A DNA stretch of 10,435 bases, from the NCBI GenBank assembly GCA_027579435.1, contig JANBPK010001438.1:1-10435 (forward strand), in the 5' to 3' direction. The position numbers and the translations under genes are program-made. Shown piece by piece: positions 1 to 8,314 of the stretch. A model generated the notes under the pieces. It was not told the DNA's origin and did not search any database. It saw only the letters and a list, made by a program, of their open reading frames with translations. Origin of the DNA: Candolleomyces eurysporus (lineage: Eukaryota > Basidiomycota > Agaricomycetes > Agaricales > Psathyrellaceae). Each line of letters opens with the position of its first letter. Within the stretch, counting starts at the first letter, position 1.

Positions 1-1371
1 ACATATAGCTTCCATGCTTCTGCATCTGCTATTACAGAGTTCTTTAATGACAGCTTTGGCCACCAGGAGGGAATCAAAATCACAAGACATCATGTTTGGC
101 AGGCATATGTACATGAAACCATTCGTATGGTGGCCCAAGATTCCAAGATCAACTTGATTGTACCAGAGAAAGTCAACATTGATGAAGTCACAGATATTGC
201 CTTTGAAATTCTGGGTGCCAATGGATTTATTAAAGCTTCTGAGGGACATTCTTGTAAAGAGTGTACCCATGAACAGAGGTTTGGTCTGAATGATCAAGGC
301 CAAGATCCAAACAACTATGATCCTGTTAAAATGGTTGTAGTTGATGGAATAGTGATGTCACCCACAGTAAGTTTTTTTTTTTTGCTTTGTATAAATTAAT
401 AATAATGAAACCTTTTTTTTAGCATTGTGCTTATCCAGGATGTATCAGTGCTTTGGCAAATGCCAGAGGTGAAGCATTTTGTGATGTTCATGTTGCAGAA
501 TATGGAGACCGCTGCCGTGTGGTTGGCTAAAGCTTGCCAAGCTCATCAAAGAGACTGGAAAAAGTATCTTGATGCTCATAGCCGGAGTAATCTTTCAGGT
601 ATTCGGCGCATGATCTCAAGGCCTAATGAAAACCTTGAATGGAACCATCATCGTAACCCACAAGCTGCTCCACCTCATGACACTTCTGACAATGATGATG
701 CTGCAGTGCAAAGAAAGCACTACTTTGGTCCTGCCAAGTTTTACTGCACTGAATCTGTCTGCTACCCTTGTGGAGTTGTTGTGGGATGGGACTTGTTTGA
801 CAGGTCTGAGTCACCAACAAATATTCTGCGCTTCTTGGAGAAAATGTTTCCTACACAAGCATCTCGCCCTAGTTATATTTGTATTGACAAAGGCTGCATG
901 GTCTTCAGAACTGCTGTGGCTAATGGCACTGCATTTTCTACTTGGAAAGACTCCAGGTTTATAGTGGACACTTACCACTACACCAACCACAAGCGCAGTG
1001 ATCTTCTTTGTCAAACCTGGTGCAACCCAACTCCAATGGATGGCAGCAATCCCAATCTTGTTATTCAAGAAGAAGATGCAAATGGTGTATTACAATGGAA
1101 ACGTGCATTCAATACTCAGGCATCTGAACAGCTTAATGCTTGGATTTCAAGCTTTCAGTCTATACTCAAACGAATGGTTATTAGCAACTTTAAGTGGTAT
1201 TTGCACAGTCTTCTTTATATTCATACCAAGCGAGTTCTTCAAAGACAAGCAGACCATGCCAATGCAACTATTCAAGAAATAGATGGGGATTACAATGAAG
1301 AAGAAGGGGATATTGAGAGGGAGGAAGAGAATGAAGCGGTTGCAATAGTAGCAGTAGCACCGATTGACTAG
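1..1371 (+). pseudogene. KDZ transposase, CxC6-type, 5' partial, one frameshift
   Basis: This is the C-terminal two thirds of a Kyakuja-Dileera-Zisupton (KDZ) transposase with its family cysteine cluster. Frame 1 is open from base 1 (FHASASAITEFFNDSFG, then RHHVWQAYVHETIR). The cluster begins with HSCKECTH (247-270). An intron at 367-422 (GTAAGT..TTTTAG, phase 0) joins exon 1 to 423, which reads HCAYPGC, EAFCDVH and CRVVG. That frame stops at TAA 528-530. Frame 1 resumes as KACQAHQRDWKKYLD, so about one base has been gained or lost near 525-531, where another cluster Cys would be expected. The core runs on to TAG 1371 with PCGVVVGWDLFDRSESPTNI, YICIDKGC (Asp 886-888), RFIVDTYHYTNH (Asp 967-969) and SEQLNAW (Glu 1126-1128). 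I infer that these are the DDE catalytic residues. An acidic tail follows. The assignment is from recalled family motifs. The frameshift could be real decay or a sequencing error. Confidence 0.9.
367..422 (+). other. Spliceosomal intron in the CxC6-type KDZ transposase
   Basis: This 56-nt intron has a GTAAGT donor, T-rich stretches near both ends and a TTTTTTTTAG acceptor. It lies in phase 0. Splicing joins the HSCKECTH half of the cysteine cluster to HCAYPGC, which keeps the cluster in frame. Without splicing, the upstream frame stops at 399. Confidence 0.85.
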
Positions 1372-1389
1372 TGCAGTTTGGTAGTAACA

Positions 1390-1975
1390 TTTCAGTAGAA
1401 GTCCAGTAAAAGCTCAACAGACTTATCACATATTTCAAATAATAACCAGGTTTGGTCTGTTGACTCCAAGTTGTAGTTTTAAGTATAACAATCTAGTAGA
1501 ATTCCACCAGAAGTCCAGTGGGATTATGCACCAGTTGTAAAAATCCAGTGGAATTTCATCAGAGGTTCAGTCACTAGAGATTCACTGGAGCTCCACTGGA
1601 AGTCCAGCGGAATTCCAGCAAAGTTTCAGTCAAAGAAACTCACCTGAAATTCACTGGAATTCCACTGGACTTCCAGTGGAATTCCAGTGGAGTTTTAGTT
1701 AAAGAAACTCACCAGAAATTCACAAGACTGATGCCAAACACATCACCGGAAATCCACCGGACTGATGCTGGACACAAACTGGACTTTCACCGGACAGGTC
1801 CCGGAAAAGTACTGGACAAGTGCTGGACTCCACTGGACTCTGCTGGACTTCCACTGGACTCAACTGGACTTTTACCAGAAATCTTGCTTTTTAGGTCAAG
1901 TCCAGTGAAAGTCCACTGGAAGTCCGCCGGACATACCGGAGTCCAGCCGGACTTGTGGGGGACTGCTAAGTACAG
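1390..1975. repeat. Degenerate TCCAGTGGA / TCCACTGGA repeat block with hairpin
   Basis: A non-coding stretch made of many diverged copies of a roughly 9-12 bp motif in both orientations. TCCAGTGGAA forms dominate in the left half and TTCCACTGGACT or CCACCGGACT forms in the right half. The copies are weak at the left edge, nearly perfect around 1655-1690, and GC-richer (CCGG) towards 1975. A 17-bp perfect inverted repeat pairs 1652-1668 with 1673-1689 around a 4-nt loop. A longer internal direct repeat of 27 bp (AGTCAAAGAAACTCAC.., 1628-1654 and 1697-1723, 25 of 27 identical) shows that larger units were copied too. The block starts just after the stop of one KDZ gene and ends where the other loses homology. 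It is therefore probably a sub-terminal or terminal region of a KDZ element, or an independent satellite. Open frames inside it are by-products of the motif. Confidence 0.85.
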
Positions 1976-1984
1976 CAAGCCTTG

Positions 1985-3637
1985 ATCGTAGCATAGTCCA
2001 TGTTCATTTGCCTATAATTGTTAGTTTGCATGGGTAAGAAGCTCAGTGGGGCCATCTCCCACCTTTCTCCCTTTTGCATGTCAACCTGCGCTGTCGGCAC
2101 AAAGGCTCCATGGCGCATGCATGCCACAGAGCATATCCCAGTCACATCACATCCCTTGTGAATTCTGCTTCTATCCTTTAAGGCTTGATGTTCGTGACAA
2201 GTAATCAGCTAAAAAGCGCGGTGGCCGGGTTGTGAGTGGGCATGCAGAGTGGATTTGTTTTGACTCACATCCTTGCACTCTTCAGCCGAAGCCAAATGCT
2301 CAGCATATCTTGATTTCTCTGTCATGAAGCCTTCACTGGACTTGAGCCAAATGTCATTTTCCTCTGTAAGTGGCTCTTGGTGAACTTGCAAAGGGCAGCC
2401 ATCTCCACAGTGAGAGCGATGATATTTCCATTTCTCTGGGTCATTTTTCCAGTCTTTAGGTAGGTTGATTCCAGGTTGAGGACTCCCAGCACAGAAGTAA
2501 GCAAGATCCCCTTCTCCTGGTTGCTTGCCATTGTGGGCAAATCCAAACTTGATAATCTCCTTGACATTCTGCCATTGGCGCTTGACTTGATGTAGCTCTG
2601 CATAGCAATTCTAGGGGTGTAGAATAGGTGAGTGGATTAACATAAGGTCTTTTGAGGTAAACCACATACTGGCACTGAGTCAGGGAAGGCGGGGTTGGTC
2701 AAACGACGCAGCTTCTGGTAATACTGGTATGAGGTTGTGTGGCATTCCAAGTAGGCCAGCATATTGTCATTGAGAACTGCAAATGTAAATGCCAATTGAA
2801 CAGATTGGAATGAAGCAGGGAACAGTCCAAGGTCAAGGTAGTCGTCCAGCACTTTGTCCTCTCAGCCAGGACATTGACAAAGAGCAACTGGTAAATGGTG
2901 GATCCCATTTGTATGAACAATTGTGACCACAGTATCACCTTCAAGTTGCTTCCCCAGTGATTCTGCATTGTATGTGAAGTTGTGTATCTGTGCCTGAGCA
3001 AATGCAGTGTCCCCAGTGCCCTCCTTTGCAAGAGGACATGGAATACCACCATGACCCAAATTGATACGCACACCTGTTGCCCAAAGCCAGTCTGGAGAGT
3101 AATGGGTCCCTTGCCAACTCATAACATGATGGAAAGGGTTGGCAGCATGCTGTTTAGCACAACATTCCCTGCAGAATGAGGGGGAACCCATACAATCCAT
3201 ACAATGCCATGGGCCATTTTCCTCCCCACACACACTGCATGTCTGTCCATCTACAGGTGCTGCTCGAGACACAACCCTGTCAATAAAATGCTGTCAATGT
3301 TGCTGAACAAATTCTTCAAGGTAGTCCTTTTGTGTCTGCACAATTTATTTATCTAACCCAGAATGAATCCAAAAGTGCTGCTTACCTTGGTTTGCCGAGG
3401 GTCAAGGTCAGGGTCCTCCTGAAAGAAATCATACTTCTGGCCTCCAAAGTCATTCACATCATCTGTTCTCTGCCTTTTGCTCTTGGGAGGTGATTCAGAT
3501 GATTGTAAGGTTGGATTCTTTGGAGGACTTGCAGGTGTGTATGTCTTCTGGAGGAGCTTTGATCCACCCCGCCCATCGGATGCAACATCAAAAATCTTGA
3601 GGCTTTTCTTACCAATCTTCTTCCTTGATTGCTTCAT
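1985..3637 (-). pseudogene. KDZ transposase with CxC2 cysteine cluster, truncated, two in-frame stops
   Basis: This is the N-terminal half of a CxC2-type KDZ transposase. Five exons are visible: 3637-3386 (84 residues, MKQSRKKIGKK.., IFDVASDGRGGSKLLQ), 3335-2670, 2610-2269, 2208-2063, and from 2011 to about 1985. Introns are 3385-3336 (50 nt), 2669-2611 (59), 2268-2209 (60) and 2062-2012 (51), all GT..AG; each junction restores family motifs. Exon 2 holds the zinc cluster: TCSVCGEENGPWHCMDCMG, FCRECCAKQHAANPFHHV, RINLGHGGIPCP. It continues with VTIVHTNGIHHLPVALCQCP, DLGLFPASF and KLRRLTNPAFPDSVP. Exon 3 gives QWQNVKE and SPQPGINLPKDW. Exons 4-5 give GCDVTGICSVACMRHGAFVP and QKGERQMNMDYA. TGA stops interrupt exon 2 at 3296-3294 and 2864-2862. 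After MNMDYA the gene runs into the repeat block, so most of the catalytic core is absent. It is a dead fragment, though its splice sites are well preserved. Confidence 0.92.
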
Positions 3638-4019
3638 GGGAGGTAGGAATGAAAAGACTAGAGCAATAAATACTCATCTTCAGCTTATATCAAGTCTAGA
3701 ATGATGTCATCCAATATTGATTGGGCACAAATCTAGCCAGCTCTGCTGGGGTTATGATTGCTTATCATTNGCACAACCAAAAACACTGATCAAATAGCTC
3801 GGATGCTGAGGCTTTGATTNGGAGCTTTTGGTCTGGTGATTTCACAATAAGGTACAGAGCACATGGGGAGTGNAGGATGCTATTGCTTTTCTAGTGGATT
3901 GTTGAGATCATGTCTCTTGGCCCTAATGATTGCCCCTTAGTCGGATTGAACAAACAAATAAACAAAAACCAGAAAAAAACATCCCACTTTTTGCTTCCTA
4001 CCACCAACATATTGCAACC
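3638..4019. promoter_or_regulatory. Divergent intergenic region between the KDZ relic and the 4020 gene
   Basis: These 382 bases separate two divergently oriented genes, so the region should hold promoters for both. I see no clear TATA box. Near 4020 the sequence becomes A- and C-rich, as in many fungal leaders. An imperfect inverted repeat pairs ACCAAAA..ATCAAA (3776-3794) with TTTGAT..TTTTGGT (3813-3832) around an 18-nt loop. Three ambiguous bases (3770, 3820, 3873) fall here. No convincing coding frame is present. Confidence 0.4.
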
Positions 4020-6456
4020 ATGTCAGTCACCAAATCGTCTGCTGCAGCTACCGAGCCTCAAAGGAAGAAGAAAAGATTGAACAGGGAGGCCAAGGCTAGA
4101 GCAAGTTGGCTTTCCCATTGGAAGAAGCTGAATTCAAAGTACCGCCTCACCAAAAGCGACCTGAAAATTTGCGGCGATGCACGCCAACGGTACAAAGACG
4201 CCCCTCTTCCCCAGCGTGCCNGGCTTCTATCCACAACAGTCACCAAAATAATTGAAGGATATCGTGTACAGCACAATCTGGAGGAGGTGGACGCATTCAT
4301 GCAGGAAAGAATTGACAAGGNGGTCCGAAAATGGATTAGGGACAGGACGAGGTCGCGTGTCAGGGCAGCCAAGATTGGAACCAAGTCGTACAATGCCTGC
4401 CGGGTTTTCTATCAGCAAAACAAAGAAAAGATCAAGAAGCGTGCCGCCGAGCTTAAAAAAGAGGACAAGAATTCCTGGTCGATTGGAACAACGGCCAAAG
4501 CGTTGACCGAACTCTATGAAAGCCTCCCCAAGGAAGAAGTGGACAAGTTGCAAACCATTGCGAATGAGTGGAATGCCATGGGTCCTGCATCAGTAAACCT
4601 ACAATTTGCTTCCCCGCTTTTGGAAGCGCTCTCACACGCAAAAATGCATGGAAAAGCAATCGAAAAGCTGGAAAGTCGGAAGCTGGCAAGCTAAGGCTGA
4701 TTTGGGCAAAAAGCTCTGCCAAATTTGGCGTGGGCCTAGCCCANAAAAGGTCAAAAGAGGCTAAAAGCTTCGAAGCGAATTGCCGGTTTCCTGATGTGGA
4801 GATGAGGTTCAGTTAGAGTGAGNGACAAACTCTTCATCCCCTGGGCTTTTATTCTGACAGCCTGTGGCCACCGGTGTTTTCAGCACTGCAATCAAGGCAA
4901 TTCCCAAACGTTCCCTTGCGTTTTTTGAAGACTGCAGAAAGCAATATGGAGCGGTTTTCTTTGTCCTCTATGCACACAAGACTTCCAAGGGAGTTCAAGC
5001 TGGTATGATGGACTATACAAAGAACATGGCCGGGGACGGGCGATCTTTCAGCTCCAAAATGAAGGCAGAAATTGCAGATAGCGGAGTTCAGGAGATCTGG
5101 GAGGAATATGTTAACGCAAACTGGGGGGTCATGGAAGCCGAAGAAGCAGCTGGGATCACTCGACGAATGGGAAAATCAAGGAAGATGATGCATTTGCCCA
5201 TGAACAAGTGGGGTGAACCCATCCTGCCAGATGTCGACTTGGTGGCAAAGTCGGGGGAGCTTCCTGCCGAGTTTTCAGGTCTTCGGGAATACCTTCAAAC
5301 CATGCTCCGAACATTCCTCTCAATGCACTGGGGACTTGCTGGACCAGTCACTTCCAAGGAGCCAACGGTGCCTTGGAGCGATATAATCAAGGAACCACGG
5401 CAGTATATTCGCTCGAAATATCTGCCTGATGACTTGGTTGAATTGCTGAAGGATCCATCCAAGGTGCCAATCAACGATTGTTTGTCCCTTCTGGTTTTCT
5501 GGTTGGAAAGACAGAGAGCTGGCAAAGATGTGGTATTCGAGTTCTCACATTGGCAACAAAGTCGGTATAAAAAGCCGGTACCTCGTGAACCCCGGCGGAA
5601 GGCCCCTGTGATTCCTGATAAGCCAGGCTTCAAAAACGTCGAATCGGAGGAAAGCAGTGAGGAGGAAACGGAGACGAGGCAAACCCGTTCCAAAAAGCAT
5701 TCAGAGTCAGGTGGGAAAGGGAAGAGTGCAACTTCAGGCAGGAAAGGGAAGCAGGCGAAGTCAGGTGGGGGGAAGAATGGGCAAGAGTTGGACGAAGATT
5801 TGGAAAATGAATGGGCTGATGATGAATCGGTCGACGAAGAGGAATGGGCTTCTGAAGATGAATGGGGAGGAGTGGCAGAAGATGAAGGCACTGTCTCAAC
5901 CTCAAGCCAAGATAGCTCGGACTTGGATCAAGACTCTGACTCGAGTGGCTCAGACAGCCGGGTTTTCAGCAAGAAACTCGGCAAAGAAACCCCGGCAAAA
6001 ACAGCGGACGAGGATGACTCCGGCTGCGAAAGTGGGGAGGGTACAATAAGTCCACTGGTGTTTCAAACTCCTGGATCAAGCCCTGATCACCCGAGTAAAA
6101 AACTCAAAGTACCCGTCGACTCGGTGGCCTGGTTTATTGAACTGGAAGATTACTGCCATATGAATGGAGCGATCGATTTGGGAACCCCGGCAGGACCCTC
6201 GGATAGAAGGGGCAAAAATGGGTCGCGGGCGAATTCAAGGGACAGAGAGTCTGGTGGTGGTACGGATGGAAACAAAGAGTCGGAAACAGGAGAGAAACGC
6301 AAAAGGAACAATTCTGACAATGGATCAGACTTGTTTTCACAAGATGGCAAAGATTCTGACAATGCGTCAGACATAGACAAGATATCGGAGCTGGGTGACA
6401 TCAAGATTGGGCTTCCAAGGAAAAAAAAATCAACTNCCACAACCCAACCCCGGTAA
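4020..6456 (+). CDS. Two-exon nuclear-type protein of unknown function, basic N-terminus and acidic Ser-rich tail
   Basis: I do not recognise a named family, but the layout resembles multicopy hypothetical proteins of Agaricomycetes. The start is ATG 4020 in the context GCAACCATGTC. Exon 1 (4020-4592) is very basic (PQRKKKRLNREAKARASW) and contains VRAAKIGTKSYNACRVFYQQ..LTELYESLPKEEVDKLQ..IANEWNAMGP. The spacing of that segment is faintly HMG-box-like; this is a weak resemblance. A probable phase-0 intron (4593-4860, GTAAAC..CTGACAG, 268 nt) joins GPAS to PVATG. Exon 2 carries a likely globular part (FEDCRKQYGAVFFVLYAH, GEPILP, VPWSDIIKEPRQYI, YLPDDLVELLKDPSK, LLVFWLERQ). After about 5580 comes a long Lys/Ser/Glu/Asp-rich disordered tail with possible nuclear signals (SKKLK, EKRKR). 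Frame 1 stops at TAA 6456 just after an A9 run (6421-6429). Frame 2 continues plausibly to TGA 6598, which may be the true end. Confidence 0.65.
4593..4860 (+). other. Probable long intron of the 4020 gene
   Basis: A GTAAAC donor directly follows the IANEWNAMGPAS segment, and TTATTCTGACAG precedes the open frame that continues as PVATGVFSTAIKAIPK. Both ends are phase 0. At 268 nt it is about five times longer than the other introns in the window. It contains a 12-bp palindrome GCCAAATTTGGC (4718-4729) and the small hairpin TGGGC-CTA-GCCCA (4731-4743). Exon 1 could instead read on to a stop at 4694. The second coding frame has no ATG near its start, which favours splicing. Confidence 0.55.
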
Positions 6457-6598
6457 TCCACCACCCTCACCCTCAGCTAGACCTCCTAGTGAGGGTAGCC
6501 CAGTGAAGAATACCCGAAGTCAAGCCCGCAGGCCTGCACCTCGTATGGTCACNAAAAAAAGTGCCTGGAACCCCAGCAAACCCAGATCACCTGTTTGA
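6421..6598 (+). other. Probable true C-terminus of the 4020 gene in a shifted frame
   Basis: Right after the A9 run (6421-6429) and an ambiguous base (6436), frame 2 reads a low-complexity Pro/Ser/Arg stretch (NPGNPPPSPSARPPSEGSP, then RSQARRPAPRMV) ending VTKKSAWNPSKPRSPV-like at TGA 6598. The composition is like the basic, proline-rich ends of disordered nuclear proteins. The frame 1 end (TTQPR) is abrupt. A one-base error or slip in the A-run would join the two frames. Confidence 0.5.
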
Positions 6599-6861
6599 CT
6601 TGAGCTCTCGGCGCCAAACGCGGAATCTTTATACCCCTAAGCCATAAGGTCATTATGCACGTCTCCACAGAGGCCTATAGTCATCCTTTCTGTATTGCAT
6701 TCAACAATGGTTCCCTGTCGTATGATATCCAAATTGATCGCATGAATTACCGCATCGAGCCTGCAAAAAGTCAGTCAATCAGTCCGAATATAAATGGGGA
6801 AATGGTCATACTTAAATATGGACTTTACTGTGGGCTGCCATGATCACCATCTACCCTACAT
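6599..6861. promoter_or_regulatory. Intergenic region upstream of the first TET/JBP-like gene
   Basis: This 263-nt spacer carries TA-rich motifs such as TTTATACCCC (about 6628) and GAATATAAATGGGG (about 6788), the latter roughly 75 nt before ATG 6862 and a possible TATA-like element. A 62-codon open frame (6655-6843) has no recognisable motif and I treat it as chance. No repeat or RNA gene is evident. Confidence 0.35.
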
Positions 6862-8198
6862 ATGAGCCATCACTCCCCCTGTGACCCTTCCGAACTGAAT
6901 CCAAGGTGGAACCGCGCTCGGAATAAAGCATGGATGGCTGCCTGTGTTGCCGTTCAGGTATTCCACAGCGAGAAGGAACGCAAGAAAATAGACATTGAAA
7001 TTCCGGACGAGATTCAAGACATCTATTCCGATATTCTTCTGGCAGCACGCACTTGTGTCGAGGCGTTTGCCACTCGAGGTTTGTTCCACCATCAATCTCA
7101 ATAAACCAGAAGTTAAGGCAAGTTAGTGACGCTGCCATGGGAACTTTGGGAGTATGAACAATCCCTCTCAAAGATGCAAAATGGTTTCAATGTGAAGGCA
7201 GAGGCAGCAATGATGGCAAAATTCCCCCCCACCAAGCCACACCTGTAGCCTTGAAACCCGGCCATTCATTGTTGTTGACAAAGCCGGTGAGATAGGACTA
7301 TGGCATTTGCCCTCCGTAATCTCTAGCCGTCTCCAACGCCTCGTGGAGAAGGCGACAAGGCAGCTGCACGACAAGGCCCCTACATTATTCAAAGTTGGCG
7401 ATGGTCCTCCAACCCGGTGTGACCCTTCCCTATTCCAAACATCGGCGGCCAATGTGTGGGGACACGGAGCAGCCTGTTTATGCTACTGCTGGTTCCAGCA
7501 AGCGCACGATGTATGTTACCTTACCGGTCACCTGGCATGTCTGACGTTTCATCCAGTCCCTCCCTGAGGAAAACCCCGGCCCATCAAGCAGCTGTCTTAA
7601 ACATCGGCAGGCGATTTTGGAATATCTCGATAATATAACACCGGTGATGTGCATTATGGCAGTGCTGTTGAGGATCATGAACCCAGCCCAATTTTCCCAA
7701 TGCTTCCGACTCTTGAAGCGCATTGCATGTGTCCCTGTAAATCACCGGCAGGACATGCTCGACCTCTTGGAGTTTTGGTCTTCCCCATTTCACTGTATGC
7801 AGCTCATTGTCAACCGACAGACCTTGGATCACAGAGACACTCGAGGGTGGGCACTTGGATACGACCTCCTGGCGACCTTTGGAAACTACGACAATGGGGT
7901 CTTATCTCTCCCAACCATAGGACTCAAATGCACATACAATCCGGGTACGGTCACCGGACTCATGGGCAAGATCTTCATCCACGGTGTTCGGCCAGTCAAC
8001 GGTGAACGATTCTGCTTTGCACAATTTGTTCGGCCTGGCGTGTTTTTGCGTGCCTTCCCGGGGAAGCCAGAACCACAGCCGCCTTCCATCTCGCTTATCG
8101 AAAACATCGGAAATCTGACCGGGAATTTCAATTGGGAGAGGTATGGAGCAACACCAAACACCTATACTTTCGCGCCCATGAGCGTCACCCATATATAG
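6862..8198 (+). CDS. TET/JBP-like 2-oxoglutarate/Fe(II) dioxygenase, copy A (active-site residues present)
   Basis: Fungal TET/JBP proteins are nuclear dioxygenases that use Fe(II) and 2-oxoglutarate to oxidise 5-methylcytosine in DNA. Exon 1 (6862-7078) encodes the N-terminal helical part (ARNKAWMAACVAVQVFHSE, then IEIPDEIQDIYSDILLAART). Intron 1 is 7079-7126 (48 nt, phase 1). Exon 2 (7127-7510) reads RPFIVVDKAGEIGLWHLPS and ends WFQQAHD. Intron 2 is 7511-7556 (46 nt, GTATGT..CCAG, phase 0). Exon 3 (7557-8198) holds the catalytic double-stranded beta-helix: FHCMQLIVNRQTLDHRDT with the HxD iron ligands (His 7830-7832, Asp 7836-7838), GYDLLATFGN, GVLSLPTIGL, YNPGTVTGLMGK, then IHGV with the distal His (7980-7982) and NGERFCFAQF with the Arg expected to bind 2-oxoglutarate (8007-8009). 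The one defect is a frame change in exon 2 at the C7 run 7224-7230, where one C too many takes frame 1 to frame 2. This may be a consensus error or inactivation. Family assignment is from motif recall. Confidence 0.85.
7079..7126 (+). other. Intron 1 of TET/JBP-like copy A
   Basis: The intron has a GTTTGT donor after CACTCGAG and an acceptor in GCAAGTTAG. It is phase 1 and 48 nt long. The same phase and position occur in copy B (8508-8554, ending TTCTTAG), each after a conserved AxRxCVxAF segment. This supports common descent of the two genes. Confidence 0.7.
7511..7556 (+). other. Intron 2 of TET/JBP-like copy A
   Basis: This 46-nt intron runs from GTATGT to TTTCATCCAG in phase 0. It joins CWFQQAHD to SLPEENPGPSSSCLKHRQ, which restores the order of segments expected before the catalytic domain. 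Unspliced, the upstream frame stops at 7567. Confidence 0.8.
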
Positions 8199-8314
8199 TA
8201 ACTGTCGGAGCACGTGCGTGGGAGTCGGGGCCTAACTAGGAAAATGAAATTTTTTGACTGCAAACCTTAATCGAGCTCCTTCTCTCCTACCCACCTTCCT
8301 CATATCTAATCTTC
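8199..8314. promoter_or_regulatory. Short spacer upstream of TET/JBP-like copy B
   Basis: Only 116 nt separate the stop of copy A from ATG 8315. The spacer contains the palindrome GCACGTGC (around 8210-8217, an E-box-like core) and ends in a CT-rich tract (CTCCTTCTCTCCTACCCACCTTCC) typical of fungal promoters and leaders. The distance is small for separate promoters, so the two copies look like a close tandem duplication. Confidence 0.4.

Noticed and set aside
427..528. Plus-strand frame 1 before KACQAHQRDW taken as a protein start (MLIQDVSVLWQMPEV)
   Set aside because: In this stretch the cysteine-cluster motifs HCAYPGC, FCDVH and CRVVG are in frame 3, so the frame 1 reading is an artefact of the frameshift near 528.
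519..532. A tiny GT..AG intron that would explain the KDZ frame change
   Set aside because: About 14 nt is far below a workable spliceosomal intron; an indel is the simpler reading.
1390..1975. A CRISPR-like array
   Set aside because: The motif copies are short, diverged, in both orientations and unevenly spaced, without unique spacers of constant length, and the surroundings are eukaryotic.
1731..1985. Overlapping open frames on both strands (84 and 63 codons) in the repeat block
   Set aside because: They are translations of the short TCCACTGGACT-type motif and have no start context or protein motif of their own.
2982..3179. Plus-strand open frame of 65 codons
   Set aside because: It lies antisense to the CxC2 cysteine cluster exon, which has unmistakable family motifs.
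5295..5905. Long minus-strand open frames (198 and 91 codons) opposite the 4020 gene
   Set aside because: They are Ser/Pro-rich mirrors of the acidic Glu/Ser/Gly coding strand and show no independent motifs.
6655..6843. 62-codon frame upstream of copy A
   Set aside because: It has no recognisable motif and lies in a promoter-like spacer with TA-rich elements; chance is the better explanation.
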